Shown here in pieces: positions 6,284 through 13,623 of a stretch of DNA of 23,279 bases. The DNA lies in assembly GCA_046303375.1 (NCBI GenBank), contig JBKCGB010000003.1:1-23279 (forward strand). Direction: 5' to 3'. Source of the DNA: UBA965 sp046303375. Lineage in GTDB: Bacteria > Chloroflexota > Chloroflexia > Chloroflexales > Roseiflexaceae. Position 1 is the stretch's first letter. Each line of letters starts with the position of its first letter. The translations under genes were made by a program, and so were the position numbers. Under the pieces are notes generated by a model. That model was given only the letters and a program-made list of their open reading frames with translations, did not search any database and was not told the origin of the DNA.

Positions 6284-8467
6284 ATGCAGTTCCCCGATCC
6301 AACCCCCGAACAACTTGCCATTATCGCACATCCACTCAAACACCATGCCCGGGTGTTGGCAGTGGCAGGTGCCGGCAAAACAACGACCATTGTGCTCCGT
6401 GTTGCCTATCTCATCAAGGAGCTCGGTGTGGATCCGCGTGGGATTCGTGTCTTTGCGTATAATGCCCTCGCCCGAGATGAGTTGCGTACCAGGATTGCCG
6501 CCCTGTTGCCAGCCAAACAAGACCAACCACGCATCGACACGTTTCATTCGTTTGCGTATCGCTGGATCAAACAAGCCATCAGCGAGGGGGTACTCACTGA
6601 GCCCAGTGCATGGTGGCTCGATGATGACAGTGATCGGTCACGCTTGTTGATGCATCGTGCCATTCAATCGCTGGTACAAGAAGGTGTCATCGAAGATGGG
6701 GTTGTTGATGTAGATGCGGTCTCTGCTGCCATCACCCTCTGGAAGTCTGCCTTGATTCCTGCCGGAAGTGATCGTGCCGCTCACGCCACGAGTAGTGATA
6801 TTCCCTTGGTCTATGCACGCTACGAAGAGATGCGCCAGCAAGCAGATGCAATCGGATTCGATGATTTTATGCCGATCATGCTCAAACTTGCCACCGACCA
6901 TCCAGCATATTGGCGCAAAGTGACTGCAGGGCTGCGGGTACTCATCGTTGACGAATATCAGGATGTTAATCGCGTGCAACATCAACTCGTCGAACTGCTT
7001 GTAGGCAATGTGGCCGACGTGATGATTGTTGGTGATGATGATCAGACCATCTATGAATGGCGTGGTGCACGACCGATTTATTTACTCGAACGCTTTCAGG
7101 AGTCACTTGCGCATCGACATGCAATTGATTATCCGTTGACACAAAGTTTTCGCTTTGGTCCGGTATTGGCACAGTGTGCACACAATGTGATTGTGCGTAA
7201 TCAGGTGCGATTTGCCAAAGATTTACTTGCCGCAGATTGGCACCAGCAAACAGCAATCGTCGTCCATGACGATACGAGCGAACGTGCAGGGATCATCGAT
7301 GATGTGCTGTGTGATCAGTTGCAGGCATGGATAGCTGCACATCCACCGGCGAGTATGGTCGTGCTTGGTCGGACACTCGGTCAACTTCAGGCCCTCGAAA
7401 TGGCTTGTTTGCTGCGCGGAGTGCCGTATCGTGTGCTCGGGCGCGGTCCTGTCTATCAACGCCGTGAACACACCTTGATGATGGACTATGTGCACACGTG
7501 TGCACACTATGATATTCCACTTGATGATGATGGTGCCAAACGCTTTCTGCGTATTGCAAATACTCCGGTGCGTGGGTTACAACGTGACATGCTCATGCAG
7601 CAGCTACGTGAAGCAATAGCACAGGGTTGGACATTACGCCACATGCTTGAAGCATTGCGTGATCGGCCTGAGACACCGCATCAACAACGAGAACAGCTGA
7701 CCGATCTCGACCATCTGGCGCATCAGGTACGTGCCATGTGTGCCAACCAGGCGAGTGCATATGATGTGTTGGCATTACTCGTACAGCAACTCCGTCTCGA
7801 AGACCACTATGTGCGGGCATTTGGTCGTGGTGAAGCAGCAGCAGAGCGTATCACTGCAATGCGCCACATGATTGCGGTGGTCGAACACCTCCAGCTGTTG
7901 GCGCGTGATTTTGTGTCATGGTTGAGTGCATTCGATCATACAGCAGGCACAAGCGAACCACATGAAATGGTGCTCTTTACGACCGTTTACCGTGCCAAGG
8001 GGCTTGAATACGAGCATGTGATGATTCCCGCATTACTCGAAGGGTTTATGCCGGCACAAGGGAGTAGCCCCGAAGTCTTTGATCGAGCTGATAAGGCAAA
8101 CTTGCCCTTCGGATCGGATGCCATCGAAGAAGAACGTCGTCTCTTTTATGTAGCGATTACCCGCGCCAAACAGCTGCTGTCACTCGGTAAACCGAATCCC
8201 CCGGCGGGGCTCGGGCGTGATGCATTGCCGACAGCAACCCCATCTCGTTTCTTGTTTGAGATGAAAATTGATGCAACAGCGCAGATTTTTGAGTATGCAC
8301 AGCTCGAGGCAGATGCATTGGCTGAAGCGTTGCAAGAGCATGGCGCAAGTCAAGGCATGTTGACGCATCTGGCGCGCTACTTCCAGGCAGATGCCGCCAT
8401 GATGCGTGTCATTCGTGCCTTTAACGGGGTGTTGTGGCCGATGCGCCCGTTGCGTCCCAAGCGCTAG
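6284..8467 (+). CDS. UvrD/Rep/PcrA-like superfamily 1A DNA helicase
   Basis: 727 residues with all SF1A helicase motifs in order. Q-motif TPEQLAII (7-14); Walker A AVAGAGKTTT (K32); motif Ia with DTFHSFAYRW; motif II IVDEYQDVNRVQ (D223, E224); motif III IVGDDDQTIYEWRGA (about 250); motif IV QSFRFG; motif V VYRAKGLEYEHV; motif VI EEERRLFYVAITRAK (about 615-630). Such proteins are ATP-driven 3'-5' single-strand DNA translocases acting in repair, replication restart or removal of proteins from DNA. There is no nuclease domain: after motif VI only about 95 residues remain and none shows a DYK or cysteine pattern. AAAGG at 6273-6277 lies 6 nt before the ATG. It is isolated from the upstream sugar genes by a terminator and lies 71 nt before the GH116 gene. 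Which UvrD subgroup it belongs to is not resolved. Confidence 0.93.
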   Translation: MQFPDPTPEQLAIIAHPLKHHARVLAVAGAGKTTTIVLRVAYLIKELGVDPRGIRVFAYNALARDELRTRIAALLPAKQDQPRIDTFHSFAYRWIKQAISEGVLTEPSAWWLDDDSDRSRLLMHRAIQSLVQEGVIEDGVVDVDAVSAAITLWKSALIPAGSDRAAHATSSDIPLVYARYEEMRQQADAIGFDDFMPIMLKLATDHPAYWRKVTAGLRVLIVDEYQDVNRVQHQLVELLVGNVADVMIVGDDDQTIYEWRGARPIYLLERFQESLAHRHAIDYPLTQSFRFGPVLAQCAHNVIVRNQVRFAKDLLAADWHQQTAIVVHDDTSERAGIIDDVLCDQLQAWIAAHPPASMVVLGRTLGQLQALEMACLLRGVPYRVLGRGPVYQRREHTLMMDYVHTCAHYDIPLDDDGAKRFLRIANTPVRGLQRDMLMQQLREAIAQGWTLRHMLEALRDRPETPHQQREQLTDLDHLAHQVRAMCANQASAYDVLALLVQQLRLEDHYVRAFGRGEAAAERITAMRHMIAVVEHLQLLARDFVSWLSAFDHTAGTSEPHEMVLFTTVYRAKGLEYEHVMIPALLEGFMPAQGSSPEVFDRADKANLPFGSDAIEEERRLFYVAITRAKQLLSLGKPNPPAGLGRDALPTATPSRFLFEMKIDATAQIFEYAQLEADALAEALQEHGASQGMLTHLARYFQADAAMMRVIRAFNGVLWPMRPLRPKR
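7489..7506. repeat. perfect 18-bp palindrome inside the helicase gene
   Basis: TGTGCACACGTGTGCACA is identical to its own reverse complement. It lies in coding sequence (codons for a YVHTCAHY run), after motif IV. It may be chance or a protein-binding site. Confidence 0.7.
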
Positions 8468-8538
8468 GCGTTTGTGGTGATAGCATGCCGCAAATACGTG
8501 CTGAGCAATTGAGTTGTTTGTGTGGCAAGGAGGCCCAA

Positions 8539-10608
8539 ATGCAGGCATGGCCATTTGATCCCGTAGTAGAGCGTCAAACGTGGGCACGCATCAATGCGGC
8601 TGGGTTTGATGAAGCGGTATGGGGATGTGTCTATGATGGCCATCGCCTCAATGGTGGTTTGCCACTTGGTGCACTAGGTACGGGCTACTTTACTATTGAG
8701 GGGAACGGACGAATCGGTCATTGTTCGATATACAACGATATCGTGCCTCCGCGCCACATTGATGGTGAATGGCTGAAGTGCACCATAGATGGTGCATATA
8801 CGGTGCCGTTGTCTGCTGCAGACATTGCCTATTGGGGGCATTACCCGATGCTCGATATGCTGGCTACCTTCCCACGTCATCAGCTCACAGTGGGACTCCG
8901 CGCTGTGGCGCCGCTTATCCTGGGTGATAGTGCGCAGAGTAACATGCCAGCCGTCTTGTTTGAGCTGGAGATTCACAATACGCATGCACAAGCACATCAT
9001 GTTGCACTGCACATCACATTGCCACAACCACCGCATGCTGAGGCGGCTGTGATTTATGGTGATGCGATTACGGTGATGCCAGAGCGCACTCATGCAGCGA
9101 CTTTTGATGTGAAGCTCGATGCACAGCAGCGTGCACGTGTGCGATTTGTGTTCGCATGGTATGTCCCACACTGGCGCGATAGTGGCAGCGAAGCACACAT
9201 TCATCGGTATGCACAGCGCTATCAGAGTGCGCATGACGTCGCACAAGTGGCGTGGCAACACTTTGACGCACTCAGCGCAGCAGTGTGTCGCTGGCAGGCG
9301 TACATTTATGCACACACCGCACAACCGTGGCTTGCTGATGCGCTCATCCAGAGTTTGTACAGTCTCGCAAAAAACAGTATCTGGATTGCACGTACGCGTC
9401 ACGACGAGTGGTGGGATGCGGATGGTTGGTTTGTCCACAACGAAAGTCACACGAGTTGCCCCATCACAGAGACGGTAGTGTGCCGCATGCATGGACATTT
9501 CCCAATCGTGCTGTTTTTCCCTGAACTCGAACAAAGTACCTTGGCCGGGTTTCGACACTTCCAGATTCGTGATGGTGAGATTCCGTTTACGTTTGGCATG
9601 GGCACTTCGATGCGTGAGCCGCGATACCACTGCCAGCACCCACTCAACGCTGGTCAGTACGCACAGATGGTGTGGCGTTTGTATCAACGTACGGGTGCAT
9701 CTCATGTGCTTGATGCGTTTTATGCATCTGCACAAGATGCTATTCGGTATCAGTATAGTCTTGACGACGACCATGATGGGCTCATCAACGAGCAGGCACA
9801 CGTGCTCCCCAATCAGTTGTGGCCTGCCAATCAGTTCTATGACATTTGGCCGTGGTGGGGTACCTCGAGTTATGTGGCAGGCATTTGGCTGGCCACATTG
9901 GCGTGTGGTCACGCACTTGCAGTGGCGCGTGGTGATCAGGATTTTGCCGACGAATGTGCCCAGCGATTGGCACGAGCCCAACAGGCATATGACGCCAAAC
10001 TCTGGACTGGTAGTTACTATCGTTTGTGGGCCGATCCCACCAATCATGCTGGGCAGGGCACGCACAATGATGTGTTGCTCGCAAACCAACTCATGGCACA
10101 GTGGTGTGTGCGCGTTGCTGGTATCGATGATGTGCTCCCCTTAGCCCATATCACGTCTGCGCTCCAATCAATTGCACGACTCAACATGGCAGCAACGGCG
10201 CACGGGCTGGTCAATGGCGTCACTCCGGATGGGCAGCGCTATGATTCTCGAGATAAACGCAAAACGATTTTTGAAGTGCAGGCAGATGAGCAAAATGATT
10301 TTGCCAAGCAAATTTTTGTGGCTGAGAATTTGTGTGCTGCGATGACATTTCTGTATCATGGTGACACGCATACGGGCATGCTCATCGCCGAGCGTATCTA
10401 CACGGCGATTACCTGCATTTCGTGCACCCCATGGAAGCAGTATTGTCTGATTGATGCCGATAGTGGGTACCCAGTCTGGGGTGAAGACTACTATTCCAAC
10501 ATGGTGGTGTGGGCCATCCCAATGGCACATGCCCAACAGTCACTGGCAACCTACACCCAAAGCCCATTGGTGAGTGCGATTATGGCCGCCGCTAAAGCAC
10601 ATGCCTAG
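8539..10608 (+). CDS. GH116 family glycosidase (beta-glucosidase/beta-xylosidase type)
   Basis: 689 residues, close to archaeal and bacterial GH116 enzymes related to human bile-acid beta-glucosidase GBA2. Start set at ATG 8539, 5 nt after a strong AAGGAGG (8527-8533); the frame is open further up into the helicase gene but has no such site. The N-terminal beta domain opens with LNGGLPLGALGTGYFTIEGN, the family's G.G.G..G.f.l.R-like entry. The C-terminal alpha/alpha toroid holds HFPIVLFFPELE and NQFYDIWPWWGTSSY. By comparison with GBA2 and TxGH116 as I recall them, Asp435 of YDIW is the likely acid/base. The nucleophile should be Glu302 (in HNESH) or Glu311 (in ITET); I cannot decide by eye. 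There is no signal peptide, so it should act in the cytoplasm on imported glycosides. Its stop overlaps that of the convergent addA-like gene. Confidence 0.88.
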   Translation: MQAWPFDPVVERQTWARINAAGFDEAVWGCVYDGHRLNGGLPLGALGTGYFTIEGNGRIGHCSIYNDIVPPRHIDGEWLKCTIDGAYTVPLSAADIAYWGHYPMLDMLATFPRHQLTVGLRAVAPLILGDSAQSNMPAVLFELEIHNTHAQAHHVALHITLPQPPHAEAAVIYGDAITVMPERTHAATFDVKLDAQQRARVRFVFAWYVPHWRDSGSEAHIHRYAQRYQSAHDVAQVAWQHFDALSAAVCRWQAYIYAHTAQPWLADALIQSLYSLAKNSIWIARTRHDEWWDADGWFVHNESHTSCPITETVVCRMHGHFPIVLFFPELEQSTLAGFRHFQIRDGEIPFTFGMGTSMREPRYHCQHPLNAGQYAQMVWRLYQRTGASHVLDAFYASAQDAIRYQYSLDDDHDGLINEQAHVLPNQLWPANQFYDIWPWWGTSSYVAGIWLATLACGHALAVARGDQDFADECAQRLARAQQAYDAKLWTGSYYRLWADPTNHAGQGTHNDVLLANQLMAQWCVRVAGIDDVLPLAHITSALQSIARLNMAATAHGLVNGVTPDGQRYDSRDKRKTIFEVQADEQNDFAKQIFVAENLCAAMTFLYHGDTHTGMLIAERIYTAITCISCTPWKQYCLIDADSGYPVWGEDYYSNMVVWAIPMAHAQQSLATYTQSPLVSAIMAAAKAHA

Positions 10609-13600
10609 GTACGACCTTCTGGGCACAACGGCAGCGCAGGGCAATGCGGGCAATGATTGGGATGCGGTTTGGCCGGATATGTACCCTGTACAATTAACTC
10701 TGCTGCAGTCGCAATCCGAGCCGCAGTGGCACGCATGGCAGCCGGACTGTTGTCAACGGTAATCAGGTTGCCACTGCGGGCATGATACACAGCCAAATCG
10801 GGGACGGGGCGTTGCGTGTTTCCCTGCATCAGCGCATACGCATTAATGCGTAGTTGGTCGCCATGCCTGTCGGCTATATCGTGCTCTGCAAGGTCCGTCT
10901 TGTAGTCGATAATTTGGGTGGCGCTGATGCGGTCGATAATACAGCGCATTTCAACGAGTGCATGTGGGGTTTGGTACTGCCACTGCATCGACTGCTCGAC
11001 TTGTGATGGAGCAGGTACCTGCTGTGCGAGTGATGATTGCATGTACCGCGCTACAAGCACATGGAGCTCGTCACGCACACTGTGCGCCACTGGGCGTGCA
11101 TAGCGCTGCAACGCACCGTGACACAGACTCTGTGTGCTTGCAGCCGTGCCTTGTGTGGCATGTAATTCGAGTGCTGTATGGAATAACGTACCGAGCGTGC
11201 GTGCATGCGCACTCTGGTATGGATCATTATCACGCTCTGCTTCCGCAGGTTCGGTTGCCTGACCGTCGTTGCTTGGTTGTGGGAGCGCATACTGACTAAT
11301 CAGCTGTTGTACGTACGTACTTATCACATCTCCCTGTGGGTCTTCTGGTGCGGCGAAATCACTCATGCCACAGCGGCGTAAGTAGCGATATCGCCGCGGG
11401 CAGAGCATGATTTCATGGAGTGCAGTTGGCGACAAACTGATGATGCGCTGTGCGCGCACAATTGGGCGATCGCTCGCTGGTGCATCTGAAGTCACCGGTT
11501 GGGCGGGTGGCGCATGTGCGACGCGCACTTCGCTGATTTCTGCACAGTGTACACCCATGAGCGATGTGCCGACCACGTTGTCAAATAATTCAGTAAACAG
11601 ATTTTTGCGTGCCCGTTGCTGTTGATATGCCGAAATCATCAGCCAGCGTTTGGCTCTGGTCAGCGCCACATACCACAGCGCAATCGTTTCGTTTTCGCTT
11701 TGGCGGCGTATTTCGTTGCTGATAGCATCTTTGTTGGCGCTGTGGAGCTGGTGCAAAAAGCCTGGTTGAAACGTCCAACGTGTTTCGTGTTCGGCCCGGA
11801 ATGCGACCGCATCTGCAATAAACACTGCGGTGAATTCAAGGCCTTTGGCCGCATGGACGGTCATGATTTGCACTGCTTTACGGTCAGTGACTAGTTCTGG
11901 TGATGCACTATCGGGTTCATGCAGGATGCGTGCCATGAGCACTGCAATGAGTGCACGAGTATCACGTGCGTAGAGTGCACGACAGTCGTTGAGGAGCTTA
12001 GTGAGCATGCGTTGCCCATAGGAGCCTGCGTGTTGCCACTGCCCGCTGCGAATCAGCAGCTGTGATAGCCATTCAGCAGGCTCGAGATACCATTGTGCAT
12101 TGGTAAAGTCACGCTGTAGCTGGACAAAGTGTGCAATCTTCGTGTTATTGGGCTGTTCGTGTTGGATTGTCTCCCAGACGCGTTGCGTGCGGTTGAGTTG
12201 ACGTAATGTTGCTAGTGAAACCTCTGACAGCACATCCAACGCCACGAGTGCCCGTGTCAGCGAGATATCATTGTGTGGATTAATCATGGCCTCAGCCACA
12301 TGAATAGCATCAATGACCAGTGAACGATGATAAAAGGGGTCACTTTTGCCACGATCAAACGGAATACCTACTCGTTGGAGTTCGTTGGTATACATACTCA
12401 TATAGGTGCGTCGCCGAAAGAGCAGTGCCATCTCGCCATAGGGCACTTTGTGTTGTTCGTGTAGCTCTTGCATACGGTAGGCAATCGCTTGTGCTTCGAG
12501 TTGCATAGCCGGAAATCGGTGTATTCTAACGCAATCCTGCACCATTGTTTGGTGCTTGGCTGAGGGTGCAAGAACTACGTTTGCATCGAATTCAGGTGTT
12601 GGTGCAAACGAATAGCCTCGTAAACTAATATTGGCGACAGTCAGAATCGGTGCCAGCGAGCGATGATTTTCTACCAAATCAACAGGGGTATCGCTCGTCG
12701 TCCGCATGCGCACGATGTTTTCGACTTTGGCTTGCCGCCATACATAGATGGCTTGGCGTGGATCGCCGACTGCGGTGATGTTGCTTAAGCGCCCATGCTG
12801 CTGTGGTGTGATGGCAGTGAGCATGTGTGCTTGAGCCATGCTGGTATCTTGATATTCATCGACCATCACAAAGCGTATTTCATCACGCAATGTGGCATTT
12901 TGTGCAATCATGTGCGGCACAATGTTGATGATATCGTCGAGATCGAGTTGTCCACGTTGACTGAGCTGTACTTGGCGTTGCACAAAATTCCACAAGAGCG
13001 CTTGTGCGAGTGCATGGTAGATTGCATCGGGTTGTGCATGTGTTTCGAGTGCTTGGATGAGCGCCGCTCGTCCCAAGGCCAACCCTTGCACATCATCGAT
13101 GAGCTTGGCTACGATGGCCGCATAGTTATCATCATCCCAGTTGACTGCATCACGGAGGAATTCTTGGGCATGTGCAAACGCTTCTTCCCACCCGTGTGCA
13201 AGAAACAACTCCCAACAGTCATTGGTCAGGTCAGCTGCAATGCGCTCATCACAAAATGGTTCTGTTGGGTCAAGATCAAGGCGGATGCTCTGAGAGAGTG
13301 CAAGGCGGGCTGCAAATGAATGAAACGTGGCGATGTGTGCTTCAGCCATGTCGATGCGGGTAAATGGTAACTGCTCGTCGTGCACCGCATACATGATGCG
13401 TGCCCGCATTTCGGTGGCTGCTTTTTCAGTAAATGTGAGTACCACAATATGACGTGGATGAATCCCCGGGGTTTCGCGCAGGATCCGGACATACCGGCGT
13501 GCCAGCGTCTCTGTTTTGCCAGTACCGGCCCCAGCAATGATACACACGTTATGTGCAAGGGGTGCGTTGATGGCGTTTGCCTGACCAGGATTCGGATTAA

Positions 13601-13610
13601 ATATCGTCAT
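10605..13610 (-). CDS. AddA-like UvrD-family helicase with RecB-type iron-sulfur nuclease domain
   Basis: 1001 residues from the ATG at 13610, which has AAGGAG 6 nt upstream; an in-frame ATG at 13643 would overlap the previous gene and lacks a site. Motor: Walker A IIAGAGTGKTETL (K32), motif II MVDEYQDTSMAQ, motif III AVGDPRQAIYVWR, motif IV ENHRSLAP, motif V MTVHAAKGLEFTAVF, motif VI WYVALTRAKRW. C-terminal PD-(D/E)XK nuclease: GTLFHTALELHA, Asp893 in IIDRIS, Asp902-Tyr-Lys904 in IIDYKTD, then DQLRINAYALM. Cys737 (LCPRRYRYL) before the nuclease and Cys987, Cys990, Cys996 at the end form the C...C-x2-C-x5-C pattern that binds a 4Fe-4S cluster in AddB and Cas4. It should unwind and trim double-strand DNA ends with the upstream gene product. 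13 nt separate the two genes. Confidence 0.92.
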   Translation of the reverse strand: MTIFNPNPGQANAINAPLAHNVCIIAGAGTGKTETLARRYVRILRETPGIHPRHIVVLTFTEKAATEMRARIMYAVHDEQLPFTRIDMAEAHIATFHSFAARLALSQSIRLDLDPTEPFCDERIAADLTNDCWELFLAHGWEEAFAHAQEFLRDAVNWDDDNYAAIVAKLIDDVQGLALGRAALIQALETHAQPDAIYHALAQALLWNFVQRQVQLSQRGQLDLDDIINIVPHMIAQNATLRDEIRFVMVDEYQDTSMAQAHMLTAITPQQHGRLSNITAVGDPRQAIYVWRQAKVENIVRMRTTSDTPVDLVENHRSLAPILTVANISLRGYSFAPTPEFDANVVLAPSAKHQTMVQDCVRIHRFPAMQLEAQAIAYRMQELHEQHKVPYGEMALLFRRRTYMSMYTNELQRVGIPFDRGKSDPFYHRSLVIDAIHVAEAMINPHNDISLTRALVALDVLSEVSLATLRQLNRTQRVWETIQHEQPNNTKIAHFVQLQRDFTNAQWYLEPAEWLSQLLIRSGQWQHAGSYGQRMLTKLLNDCRALYARDTRALIAVLMARILHEPDSASPELVTDRKAVQIMTVHAAKGLEFTAVFIADAVAFRAEHETRWTFQPGFLHQLHSANKDAISNEIRRQSENETIALWYVALTRAKRWLMISAYQQQRARKNLFTELFDNVVGTSLMGVHCAEISEVRVAHAPPAQPVTSDAPASDRPIVRAQRIISLSPTALHEIMLCPRRYRYLRRCGMSDFAAPEDPQGDVISTYVQQLISQYALPQPSNDGQATEPAEAERDNDPYQSAHARTLGTLFHTALELHATQGTAASTQSLCHGALQRYARPVAHSVRDELHVLVARYMQSSLAQQVPAPSQVEQSMQWQYQTPHALVEMRCIIDRISATQIIDYKTDLAEHDIADRHGDQLRINAYALMQGNTQRPVPDLAVYHARSGNLITVDNSPAAMRATAARIATAAELIVQGTYPAKPHPNHCPHCPALPLCPEGRT

Positions 13611-13623
13611 ATCATGCTCCTTG

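Noticed and set aside
8434..8538. Upstream extension of the GH116 frame into the helicase gene
   Set aside because: No ribosome site, overlap with the helicase C-terminus, and AAGGAGG directly before 8539 fixes the later start.
8674..10089. 471-codon open frame on the minus strand opposite the GH116 gene
   Set aside because: It has no recognisable domain and a residue mix rich in Cys, His and Met, as expected from reading GH116 codons backwards. The plus-strand gene has clear family motifs and a strong ribosome site.
12795..13319. 174-codon plus-strand open frame inside the addA-like gene
   Set aside because: Lies opposite conserved helicase motifs; no ribosome site or domain.
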